A stretch of 45,208 nt of DNA, taken from IMG/VR virus record IMGVR_UViG_3300044949_002857, positions 1 through 45,208 of that record, one strand, 5' to 3'. The stretch comes from a virus. Position 1 is the first letter of the stretch; every line of letters starts with the position of its first letter. The notes under the pieces were generated by a model. It was not told the DNA's origin and made no database searches. It saw only the letters and a program-made list of their open reading frames with translations. A program made the translations under genes and the position numbers. Shown one piece after another: positions 14,250 to 20,488 of this stretch.

Positions 14250-14480
14250 TGACGAGTCAAAAGCCTTATCCTGACTAGGTTTTAGCGGTAGTGACGGGAA
14301 ATGCTAACCTACATCCCTATATATAGGATCATTTTCCTTCCTTGGGGTGTTGGTGGGGGGGGGACGGGAATGGGAAGGGATGTGACTCTAAAAATCCTTT
14401 CTTTTACGCAATAAGACCTTAGTTCTCCCGTCACTATCCTTAAAACCCTTACAGAGAAAGACTTTTGACCCGTCACCGCT
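14246..14480. repeat. Fold-back element with about 55-bp imperfect inverted arms
   Basis: The left arm (14246-14301) and right arm (14426-14479) are imperfect inverted copies: GTGACGAGTCAAAAG pairs with CTTTTGACCCGTCAC, and TAGTGACGGG with CCCGTCACTA. Inside is a second nested pair (CTACATCCCT against AGGGATGTGA) and a run of ten G-rich bases. The left arm overlaps the end of the preceding gene. It could be a non-autonomous (MITE-like) element, a structured RNA or a replication site. There is no convincing protein in the 380-bp gap. Confidence 0.6.
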
Positions 14481-14573
14481 TCTAACATTTGACCTGCCAC
14501 AGTTGAGTGAAGGATGACTCAAAAATATTTTTAAGCAAGTTTAGTGTATATATAAAATTATTTATTTTCGGTG

Positions 14574-14602
14574 TTGACGGTTGTTTCTTTATGCTTTATT
14601 AT
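14574..14602 (+). promoter_or_regulatory. Sigma-70-type promoter for the 14632 gene
   Basis: TTGACG at 14574-14579 and TATTAT at 14597-14602 with the ideal 17-bp spacer, 30 bp before the start codon. Confidence 0.6.
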
Positions 14603-14631
14603 AGAAATACAACGCAACGGGTAAACACAAA

Positions 14632-15150
14632 ATGACTAAGCTAACATTTGGAAAACACAAAAATGAAGATATTGCTAACGTTCCCACAGAGTATCTAGAG
14701 TGGGGAAAGTCAAAGCTAGACTCTCCTAAGTGGAGAGAAGCTTTTGCTTCAGAGATCAAAAGAAGGCGGGATGAAGAAAAAGAGAAAAAAGCTTACATTA
14801 AGGCTAATATTAATACACAAGAGGTTTTAAACCTCTTATACGAAGAGGCGGAAAAAGAACTCTTCCTTGGCGATGATGAAGATGAAGTTATGAGAATAAC
14901 ATCCAAGGATGTACAGCGTTTATTCACGGAAAAAGTTAACCGCGTAAAAGCGGAAATAGAACTGGAAAAATTAGATGCTCAGTTTTGCTCCAAATGGGGC
15001 ATTACGGAAAAGCAGTTAAATCTAATACATGACTTATCCTTTCATGATGAGTTGACCCCCAACAGATTTTCTACCACTGAAAAATATGAGTCTGCTTGCG
15101 AGTATCTACAGGCACGGGAAGACCTGCTAGGAATTATGTGGAGTTTGTAA
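14632..15150 (+). CDS. DUF3820-like N-terminus hypothetical protein, 172 aa
   Basis: The start MTKLTFGKHKNEDIANVPTE, then YLEWG, is the characteristic 'FGKYKGK...VP..YL.W' module (DUF3820-like) seen in small nucleic-acid-associated proteins and at ends of exonucleases. The remainder is charged and probably helical (EIKRRRDEEKEKKAYIKANI). A good promoter lies 30 bp upstream and a hairpin sits across its stop codon. The biochemical role is unknown. Confidence 0.6.
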   Translation: MTKLTFGKHKNEDIANVPTEYLEWGKSKLDSPKWREAFASEIKRRRDEEKEKKAYIKANINTQEVLNLLYEEAEKELFLGDDEDEVMRITSKDVQRLFTEKVNRVKAEIELEKLDAQFCSKWGITEKQLNLIHDLSFHDELTPNRFSTTEKYESACEYLQAREDLLGIMWSL

Positions 15151-15166
15151 AAAGTTCCACATAATT
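15132..15166 (+). terminator. Hairpin spanning the end of the 14632 gene
   Basis: Perfect 11-bp stem AATTATGTGGA/TCCACATAATT with a 13-nt loop containing the stop codon. It may terminate or protect the transcript; there is no strong U-tract. Confidence 0.4.
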
Positions 15167-15239
15167 TAATTACTAGCAAATAAGCCAGTTCCTAGCTGGT
15201 TTATGACACAGAAATCAGCTAAAAAATGGATAGACAACC

Positions 15240-15743
15240 GTGCAATTTAAGTCGTTAACATATAAAGCAGTTCATGCCTACACAAGTTACAACAAGCTTT
15301 CAATTACAGAAGCAGATAGGATAGCTTCTGTAAATTTCAATGATATCCCTGATGTCATTGAGACAGACTTAGGCAATATCTATATTGCCGATGATGTCTA
15401 TATAATAGACGCTTGCGAAAACCCAGGAAAGACCTGGAATCACAACAAAAAAAGTGATTGGTACACGCACGTACCAACCGGGGTTAAAGTAAAAAAAGAG
15501 AGTAAAAAGTCCCCTAACTACAACAAACCCAACGGAGAAGGGGTTTGTGAGACAACCCTAACGGTCAAAATTCCGTTACCCTCCAAGAGAGGGCAGAACC
15601 CCAACTCTCATCATAATCGGACCAAGACGGGAAATATCTCCCGTAGCATCAGATTATCCGCAGAGGAATGGGAACTCCTGGGACTACTGGGAAATGGCAG
15701 TCACTCCCAGGGAATCAGAAACATCTTAAATTCCCGCAACTAA
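15240..15743 (+). CDS. Protein with C-terminal ribbon-helix-helix-like segment, 167 aa
   Basis: GTG start at 15240. The first half has no recognised motif (ETDLGNIYIADDVYIIDACE). A basic, disordered linker follows, and then the C-terminal NISRSIRLSAEEWELLGLLG, then SQGIRNIL, which fits a ribbon-helix-helix or plasmid-copy-control type DNA-binding domain. A strong terminator follows, and after that a non-coding region with repeated TCAATCGTGCCG sites. That context is like a DNA-binding protein next to its own sites, for partition, copy control or autoregulation. Confidence 0.6.
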   Translation: MQFKSLTYKAVHAYTSYNKLSITEADRIASVNFNDIPDVIETDLGNIYIADDVYIIDACENPGKTWNHNKKSDWYTHVPTGVKVKKESKKSPNYNKPNGEGVCETTLTVKIPLPSKRGQNPNSHHNRTKTGNISRSIRLSAEEWELLGLLGNGSHSQGIRNILNSRN

Positions 15744-15746
15744 CTC

Positions 15747-15780
15747 AAAACCCTGTAAGTCAATTACAGGGTTTTATTTT
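15747..15780 (+). terminator. Strong rho-independent terminator
   Basis: 12-bp perfect stem AAAACCCTGTAA/TTACAGGGTTTT with a 5-nt loop, ending in TTTTATTTT, just after the 15240-15743 gene. Confidence 0.85.
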
Positions 15781-15788
15781 GTCCTTAA

Positions 15789-15980
15789 TCAATCGTGCCG
15801 TTGACAAGTTTTTAACGCAAATGCGTTGTTTCAGCCGCGTTTCTAGCAGTGTCAATCGTGCCGAATAATGATTCTACCATTATCAATCGTGCCGTTTGTT
15901 CCTGGGGATTTTAAGAAGGGTAGCGTGAACCTATTGCTGTACAAGGGTTTTAGCCAGTGACAAGTGAACGGCACGATTGA
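15789..15980. repeat. Three direct and one inverted copy of TCAATCGTGCCG
   Basis: Direct copies at 15789, 15852 and 15883, and an inverted copy (CGGCACGATTGA) at 15969-15980. A small palindrome (AACGCA-AA-TGCGTT) sits between the first two. The whole 15776-16030 stretch has no credible gene. The four sites are identical over 12 bp, which in a small region strongly suggests protein-binding sites. Confidence 0.7.
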
Positions 15981-16036
15981 ATCATGAAATCAAAAGTGCC
16001 TGTTTTTGGGGTTTTTGAGTTCTTATTCCCATAAAA

Positions 16037-16069
16037 AACGCGATCGCTCAACAGAAAAGCGATCGCGTT
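16037..16069 (-). terminator. HIP1-containing hairpin
   Basis: 12-bp perfect stem AACGCGATCGCT/AGCGATCGCGTT with a 9-nt loop. On the minus strand it is followed by TTTTTAT. Probable terminator of minus-strand transcription coming from the 16212-16877 gene. The stem is built from two HIP1 sites. Confidence 0.6.
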
Positions 16070-16178
16070 AAAGGTGTTTTCAGAAGGTACTACTAGTATA
16101 GCAAATTAGTTCAGTGGTTGCCCAGTCAGTTCTTTGTGGTATGCTATATATGAGGTGAACGCTGACTTCATGTCATGT

Positions 16179-16205
16179 GCTTAAACAACTTTTGTTTGTT
16201 TAAGC
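16179..16205 (-). terminator. Hairpin just after the 16212 methyltransferase
   Basis: 10-bp stem GCTTAAACAA/TTGTTTAAGC with a 7-nt loop, 7 bp beyond the stop codon on the minus strand. From here to 16070 nothing else is seen. Confidence 0.5.
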
Positions 16206-16211
16206 CTAGCC

Positions 16212-16877
16212 TCATGGCTTATGAATTAATGTTGACGCTGAACAATCTTTCCCTAATTTAATATCAAAGATAGCGTCGTAGCATTGCCGACCGCTGTTCA
16301 TGACTGGTTTTCCGTTCTTAAACTGCGGAACACCTTGGATTGTTTTTTGGCACTTACTCATAGGAATACCTTCCTTAAGGTAATCCACTCTATCCGCGAT
16401 CGGATAGATGTGACGAATATGTGCGTTCAAAGATTCCCAAGCTTTAGCTCTTCCTTGAGAGCAATTCCAATCCAGTGGCATTAGAAATAGTAGTCGGGAA
16501 TTGGGGCTATTATTAAGTAGTTCCAAGGATTTAGCAACTGCTTCAACACACAGAGAAAAAGGCGGGTTAGTGATGATAAGGTCGCATCCCCATATAGAGA
16601 CATCCTTAAAAAAATCACCATTTACCCATGTAGCTGACTTGGCTTTTTCTTTCCCTTGCAAGAATCGGGAATACTTGATTTCTATACATTCTATTGAGCG
16701 ATCGCTCGGTAGGTATTTAGCTATCTGCCCAGAACCAGCAAAGGGTTCTAGTATTTGTTTGTCCGTGGGTAAGACCAGTCTAGACATAGCGACAGCAAGC
16801 CAGTCAGGTGTCTCATAGTCGTCGTTTGTGAAGTCACTCGTGGTGACTTGTTCTTGAAAAAGTGCTAATTGGTTCAT
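16212..16877 (-). CDS. Class I SAM-dependent (NPPF) DNA methyltransferase-like protein
   Basis: 221 aa. SAM-binding motif I (ILEPFAGSGQIAKYL) lies at about residues 42-56, and the catalytic NPPF is at 104-107, the I-before-IV order of the gamma-type adenine methyltransferases. A target-recognition domain is small or absent; after NPPF the protein reads LLFLMPLDWNCSQGR, typical of small phage N6-adenine enzymes. Near the C-terminus is a cysteine-containing SGRQCYDAIF. The N-terminus, MNQLALFQEQ, contains a clamp-motif-like QLALF. No nuclease partner is near. Confidence 0.8.
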   Translation of the reverse strand: MNQLALFQEQVTTSDFTNDDYETPDWLAVAMSRLVLPTDKQILEPFAGSGQIAKYLPSDRSIECIEIKYSRFLQGKEKAKSATWVNGDFFKDVSIWGCDLIITNPPFSLCVEAVAKSLELLNNSPNSRLLFLMPLDWNCSQGRAKAWESLNAHIRHIYPIADRVDYLKEGIPMSKCQKTIQGVPQFKNGKPVMNSGRQCYDAIFDIKLGKDCSASTLIHKP

Positions 16878-16988
16878 AGTAAAAAAAGCAGTTTAATGAC
16901 GTGCTTAGGTCAAAAGTTATTTATTAAAGTCCACTCAAAAAACTCAATCTTGAGTGTTACAGGCTGCCTAAGCAGCTTGTATTCAAAG

Positions 16989-17008
16989 GCGGATCATGAG
17001 AGATCCGC
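16989..17008 (-). terminator. Hairpin downstream of the 17017 gene
   Basis: 7-bp stem GCGGATC/GATCCGC with a 6-nt loop a few bases after the stop codon, followed by CTTTG on the minus strand. Weak U-tract. A further 7-bp dyad CACTCAA/TTGAGTG lies near 16932. Confidence 0.4.
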
Positions 17009-17016
17009 GTTTTCAA

Positions 17017-17247
17017 CTAAAAAACATCAACTACAGGATTACCCCTGCCCCAGCGGGCTGACCAGGAAAGCCCCGACCAAGTAGTGACACGGGTAATTTT
17101 CCCGTTCTCTACTTTAATACTTGCTTGCTCTGTGGGTATTTCCCCAAAGTGAAATACGTCACTCTCAGGAAACTCAGTCCCTATCAAGGTACGAAGTGCT
17201 TCAGCACTCTTCCAGTTAGCAATTATGAATTGTTTAATATCGTCCAT
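17017..17247 (-). CDS. Hypothetical protein downstream of ribozyme B, 76 aa
   Basis: Start at MDDIKQF (17247), preceded by a strong AGGAGA site; longer starts run through the hammerhead element and are unlikely. The sequence has an N-terminal helix (DDIKQFIIANWKSAEALRTL) and a strand pair near the end (ASIKVENGKITRVTTW). Not recognised. It is the last gene of the 19-17 kb minus-strand operon, and its 5' leader would be created by cleavage at ribozyme B. Confidence 0.6.
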   Translation of the reverse strand: MDDIKQFIIANWKSAEALRTLIGTEFPESDVFHFGEIPTEQASIKVENGKITRVTTWSGLSWSARWGRGNPVVDVF

Positions 17248-17283
17248 GTCTGTCTCCTGTGGGGTGTAATGTAAATTTGGCTT

Positions 17284-17339
17284 CCCACTACTACCAAGGG
17301 GTAGTTTCGGACGGTAGCCAGCCGTCCTCGTCAGGTGGG
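17284..17339 (-). ncRNA. Type I hammerhead ribozyme, copy B
   Basis: Minus-strand RNA: stem I CCCAC/GUGGG; core CUGACGA; stem II GGACGG/CCGUCC with a 7-nt loop; GAAA; stem III ACUACC/GGUAGU with loop CCUU; then A17. All invariant core positions (C3 U4 G5 A6 G8 A9, G12 A13 A14, A15.1-U16.1, H17) are present. The cleavage triplet is GUA, predicting a cut between 17289 and 17288. It starts 2 nt after the stop codon of the 17342-17578 gene. After cleavage, GUGGG could re-pair with a conserved CCCCAC downstream. Confidence 0.85.
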
Positions 17340-17341
17340 GA

Positions 17342-17578
17342 TTAAAAGTGTTTAACACCCCTTCTTTTTCTGACTTTTTCTACATCGCTGTAGAAAGACT
17401 CTCTAGCATCAAAACTAACACGATTACTGCGGGCAAAAGCCGCAGCTTTTGCAGGACAGTTGAAGAAGTGAAAAGAACAACAGCGTTCCTTGTTTGCGTC
17501 AAGGTACTCAATTTGGATCTCCCAAAATTTTTGCTCTGGAGTTTTGTCCAAGTAGCTCGGTCTTTCTAATGCTTTCAT
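17342..17578 (-). CDS. Hypothetical protein bracketed by two hammerheads, 78 aa
   Basis: Start ATG at 17578 after a GGGAGA site. The protein is charged and contains KFWEIQIEYLDANKERCCSF, then NCPAKAAAFARSNRV, and ends in KVRKRRGVKHF. Three cysteines, no membrane segment, no recognised family. It has its own upstream promoter (17610-17638) and lies between ribozyme A and ribozyme B. Cleavage at both would release a 417-nt RNA that holds exactly this ORF. That arrangement is the reason to study it; its function cannot be inferred. Confidence 0.6.
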   Translation of the reverse strand: MKALERPSYLDKTPEQKFWEIQIEYLDANKERCCSFHFFNCPAKAAAFARSNRVSFDARESFYSDVEKVRKRRGVKHF

Positions 17579-17609
17579 GATTGTCTCCCTGTTGTTCTTT
17601 GATATTTCT

Positions 17610-17638
17610 ATCTTATTCTATAAAGAAACAATTGTCAA
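17610..17638 (-). promoter_or_regulatory. Promoter of the 17342-17578 gene
   Basis: On the minus strand TTGACA (17638-17633) and TAAGAT (17615-17610) are 17 bp apart, about 30 bp before the start codon. A transcript starting here would include only ribozyme B. Confidence 0.6.
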
Positions 17639-17700
17639 TACTGAAATTAGAATTATTTTATTTGACAAGTGTTTTTATTATAGTGGGGTAAATTTGGCTT

Positions 17701-17757
17701 CCCACTACTACCAGGGTGGTAGTTTCGTCCGGTAGCCAGCCGTCCTCGTCAGGCGGG
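17701..17757 (-). ncRNA. Type I hammerhead ribozyme, copy A
   Basis: Second copy of the element. Stem I CCCGC/GUGGG (one G-U in place of A-U in copy B), the same CUGACGA core, stem II GGACGG/CCGGAC, GAAA, stem III ACUACC/GGUAGU with loop ACCCU, then A17. The two middle stem II positions are G-A and A-G, which can form tandem sheared pairs. The predicted cut is between 17706 and 17705. It begins directly after the stop codon of the 17759-18988 gene. Sequence outside the core is also conserved with copy B (for example AAGCCAAATTTAC), so the pair arose by duplication. Confidence 0.78.
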
Positions 17758-17758
17758 G

Positions 17759-18988
17759 TTAGGCTGTTTGCAGCCACTTCTCGAAAGACTTGATTGGGAA
17801 GCCTTTCTTCTGTTGAAGAATTTTGTACTCTTGATATTGCTCTTTTTGAGCAGCAAGCAGTTCACCTACTCGCTTGCGTTCAGCTAACAGGCTGTTTATG
17901 TGGTTCATGACTACATCCCGGTTTGAACCCAAAGATTTAGATTCGCGGGTACGTTCAGCCAACCCACGAGTACGGTCTTCGCATTGCTGCCACGCTGTTC
18001 CGTCTTGGCTATCCCACCAGAAAGAGTAGATGTAATCATCGCCAACCCAGAAACGATTAACACTACCCTTGGAATCAACTTCTTTTTGAAACCAATCAGG
18101 CATGGGTGTAGCCAGTTTAGCAGCTTCTTCAGCTGCTATTTTTGCCAGTCTATCCTGCTCCCAACGAGCGCGGATAGACTCTATCTTGAATACTAAGTCT
18201 GCAAAAGAAAGATTTTCGCGCTTACAATAGTCGCGCACATACCCTTGCATTGATGCAAGGATTTGTTCTTCAGTGTTAATCCGAAGAAGATCAACCTTTT
18301 CTTCACACCACAGAGTACGCCCATCTGCATGGGCGTACTCCCAGACGGTATAGTAGGTTTTATCTGAGTAGATGTCCCCTGAAAAACTTAGGGACTGATT
18401 GTAAGTTGATTTAGTTTTTTCCTTTCCTGTGGGAACAAAGGTTTCCCCCCAGTATTTTCTGGGGAGGTTATGGCAGTAGATGTCTACTGCCGCTTCAAGT
18501 GACTTTTGATTAAACATAGCGCACGGTGCGGCGCTATGATGATACTTATGCCAGTCGTCTAAACAGGTCAAACCTGCTTGGATTTCTTTTAGCAGAGGAT
18601 CAGTGGTTAGTGTTTCCTGGACTTCATCCCAGGAGACACATTGCCACAGTCTGTCAGAATCGCTATCAATATCGCCATAGATAGCGACTTCTAAGTCGTA
18701 CCAATCCAAATCTTCTGGATTGGTGTCTACTTGAATAATGTCTATTAATCCAGAGGTGTTTAGAACTCCATTTAAGATTACAGCTAATTTTTTTTGAATT
18801 TCAGGATGAAGTTCTGTAACGTTAATTTTAAACATTTTTGTCTCCTCTTGTACCTGTTCCTGTTCCTCTAATTGAGCGTCAATACTGATTAACTCATCTA
18901 CCCAGCGGTAGATGTTTTGCTGACCTCTCCCGACGCGGGAGATCAAATTTACTAGCACTTCTCTTCTTTTTAGCAAGTCCATGTCCAT
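17759..18988 (-). CDS. Large hypothetical protein upstream of ribozyme A, 409 aa
   Basis: Start MDMDLLKRRE after a strong GGGAGGG site. The N-terminal 60 residues and the C-terminal 60 (LAERKRVGELLAAQKEQYQE, then KILQQKKG) look coiled-coil-like. The middle contains acidic strand segments and a late aromatic stretch (VGDDYIYSFWWDSQDG). I see no nuclease, ATPase or membrane motif. Expressed from the promoter overlapping the stop of the small RHH-like gene, and its own stop codon abuts the hammerhead. Function unknown. Confidence 0.65.
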   Translation of the reverse strand: MDMDLLKRREVLVNLISRVGRGQQNIYRWVDELISIDAQLEEQEQVQEETKMFKINVTELHPEIQKKLAVILNGVLNTSGLIDIIQVDTNPEDLDWYDLEVAIYGDIDSDSDRLWQCVSWDEVQETLTTDPLLKEIQAGLTCLDDWHKYHHSAAPCAMFNQKSLEAAVDIYCHNLPRKYWGETFVPTGKEKTKSTYNQSLSFSGDIYSDKTYYTVWEYAHADGRTLWCEEKVDLLRINTEEQILASMQGYVRDYCKRENLSFADLVFKIESIRARWEQDRLAKIAAEEAAKLATPMPDWFQKEVDSKGSVNRFWVGDDYIYSFWWDSQDGTAWQQCEDRTRGLAERTRESKSLGSNRDVVMNHINSLLAERKRVGELLAAQKEQYQEYKILQQKKGFPIKSFEKWLQTA

Positions 18989-19020
18989 AACCCTCCCGCG
19001 TCGTCTGTTTCTATATTTCC

Positions 19021-19049
19021 ATTATGTATGGATAGAATTATTTTGTCAA
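19021..19049 (-). promoter_or_regulatory. Promoter overlapping the stop codon of the RHH-like gene
   Basis: On the minus strand TTGACA (19049-19044) and CATAAT (19026-19021) are 17 bp apart. The TGA inside TTGACA is the stop codon of the 19046-19252 gene. An identical arrangement is found at 25476-25504. Confidence 0.65.
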
Positions 19050-19252
19050 GTCTTTTCCAAAACTTTTTTTTCGCTTTCCAGAAAAGCAGCCATACCCCTT
19101 GCTACGTCTGGGTTTCGGGCGAGCCTCTCAATTAGCTCACCAAAGGCTATACATAAATGGTCGGCATAGCATTGATATACACATTTAGCTGTCGGGGTAA
19201 GCCTAAGCGTAAGTTTTGCCTTGTTTTTAGCGTAGTCTGATTGTCGTGCCAT
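19046..19252 (-). CDS. Small RHH-like protein, 68 aa, paralogue of 25273-25479
   Basis: Basic N-terminus, then KLTLRLTPTAKCVYQCYADH (a strand and helix compatible with a ribbon-helix-helix fold), and RLARNPDVARGMAAFLE. The protein at 25273-25479 is also 68 aa and shares the second half (ARNPDV.RG.A.F.E), followed in both by a lysine-rich end. Both genes carry a promoter across their stop codon, so the protein may bind there and control the next gene. Confidence 0.65.
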   Translation of the reverse strand: MARQSDYAKNKAKLTLRLTPTAKCVYQCYADHLCIAFGELIERLARNPDVARGMAAFLESEKKVLEKT

Positions 19253-19260
19253 AGTCTTCC

Positions 19261-19578
19261 TTAATTGTTGGTGTCCATCAATTCTATCATTACATTATCT
19301 TGCTTACTGCTCAAATATTCAGCATACTTGGCAGTTGTTAAAGAGATTAAGCGTTGCTGCTCTATGAGTGGTAGTCCCAAGACCAAATATTGATCCAACT
19401 CAAAACCAGGACGGCAGCCCAAAGCCAAGCATAACTCTATGTATTTCTCTAATCCTGGAGATACCTTACCTGACTGCCATTCACTAAGCGTGCCTTGAGA
19501 CACGCCGGATAACTTTGCGGCTTTATTTGTGCTTTGAGCGCGTTTGCATATACTAGTAATCAATGCGCCTAAGTTCAT
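19261..19578 (-). CDS. XRE-family helix-turn-helix protein, 105 aa
   Basis: A clear Cro/CI-type HTH: KRAQSTNKAAKLSGVSQGTL, then SEWQSGKVSPGLEKYIELC at about residues 12-50. The rest (YLVLGLPLIEQQRLISLTTA) may mediate dimerisation. It overlaps the upstream tandem-XRE gene by 4 nt. Together with that gene it faces the plus-strand early genes across the switch region at 20187-20296, so it could be part of the lysogeny control circuit. Confidence 0.8.
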   Translation of the reverse strand: MNLGALITSICKRAQSTNKAAKLSGVSQGTLSEWQSGKVSPGLEKYIELCLALGCRPGFELDQYLVLGLPLIEQQRLISLTTAKYAEYLSSKQDNVMIELMDTNN

Positions 19579-20186
19579 AACAACCTGATGTAGAAATCAT
19601 CTCCACTGGCAATATCTATGAAGTTGTAGATATCCAGTACGCTACCAGTATTGTCCTCAAAGAGTTCAGTATCAGCGATCGCTTCTAAGGTATTGAAACT
19701 AGGAATAACCCGACCACTTTCAATAGTCCAAATGGTTCTAGAAATCAAGGAAAAATCTTGAGAAGAACACATATCTGCTAATACTTGCTTAGTGATTCCC
19801 CTCTTTTCCCTAGTGGATTTAATCAATCCCCCTAGTCTGTACAACCCGTCCCTGACCCATCTTTTTCTTTGCTTGGGTACGGGAAAATCAGCGTAAGGTG
19901 TTTGGCTAATAATATCTATGCACTCATAAATGCCTAAGAGCCTACCTGAATCATCACGAAGTAAACCTGATGCTGCTATGGCTTCTATTAGGTTATACGC
20001 AGGACAAGTTTTCCCTTGTTCCATCTGCTTTAGCGCGGTGTAACTAACCGCAAAAAACTTGTCAGAACATATCTGCGAGAAGTACCGCAGACTCATTTTT
20101 GCATCCTGGCGAGAACGTTTGACCATTGCTCCCAGTTTGGCCATTCCCTCTTTTGTCCATTTTTTTCTGTACCCTGTTCTGTTCAT
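19575..20186 (-). CDS. Regulator with two XRE-type HTH repeats, 203 aa
   Basis: Two similar halves. Each has a K-x-W-x-x-x-G-[ML]-x-[KR]-L-G start, an HTH with A-D/Q-x-C-S-S/D and I-E/M-E-x-G-x, and ends in 'N-L/T-x-E-A-I-A ... D-x-G-x-x-L-x-I-Y-x-x-I-D-I' (residues about 8-95 and 107-195). A single chain with two such domains resembles a covalent dimer that would recognise a long dyad, and one with 8-bp arms lies in the adjacent intergenic region. The best candidate for the phage repressor. Confidence 0.78.
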   Translation of the reverse strand: MNRTGYRKKWTKEGMAKLGAMVKRSRQDAKMSLRYFSQICSDKFFAVSYTALKQMEQGKTCPAYNLIEAIAASGLLRDDSGRLLGIYECIDIISQTPYADFPVPKQRKRWVRDGLYRLGGLIKSTREKRGITKQVLADMCSSQDFSLISRTIWTIESGRVIPSFNTLEAIADTELFEDNTGSVLDIYNFIDIASGDDFYIRLL

Positions 20187-20296
20187 AATTTTTACCGTTC
20201 ACATATTCACACAAAAATATCATAAATTTTTGTAATTCTCTTATGTATCACAAGATATTATGGTATTATGATATCGTGATACACGAATAAGGAGAA
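20187..20296. promoter_or_regulatory. Divergent switch region with operator dyads
   Basis: Between the tandem-XRE gene (minus) and the early operon (plus). TGTATCAC (20244-20251) and GTGATACA (20276-20283) form an 8-bp inverted pair with a 24-bp spacer, inside which GATAT and ATATC form a second inner pair. AT-rich -10-like sequences (TATTATG) lie inside, so occupancy would control the plus promoter. A strong AAGGAGAA site precedes the plus-strand start. Confidence 0.6.
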
Positions 20297-20488
20297 ATGA
20301 ATTTAATAAAAATCAAAGCTAGAGACAAACGACAGATTAGGATTGACCCTAAGTTGCACCAAAGAATTAAGATTTTAGCCGCAGAACATCACACTGAAAT
20401 AGGTTTGTTGGCTGAAGAATTAATTCTTTTAGGCATAAAAAGTTTGAAAGATGAAAGTACAGGACATGATCAAAAATCATCGTGGTAG
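20297..20488 (+). CDS. Arc/MetJ-type ribbon-helix-helix protein, 63 aa
   Basis: RQIRIDPKLHQRIKILAAEH, then AEELILLGIKSL, is a compact RHH pattern (strand, helix, helix). AAGGAGAA precedes the ATG. As the first gene to the right of the switch region it could act as a Cro-like early regulator. Its 3' end overlaps the next gene by 38 nt. Confidence 0.7.
   Translation: MNLIKIKARDKRQIRIDPKLHQRIKILAAEHHTEIGLLAEELILLGIKSLKDESTGHDQKSSW

Noticed and set aside
14309-14500. 63-aa minus-strand ORF
   Set aside because: It lies entirely within the fold-back element and is proline-rich low complexity from the G-run; no start context.
15776-16030. Integrase attachment site
   Set aside because: No integrase or tRNA gene in the window; the repeated 12-bp sites look like protein-binding sites rather than a core att sequence.
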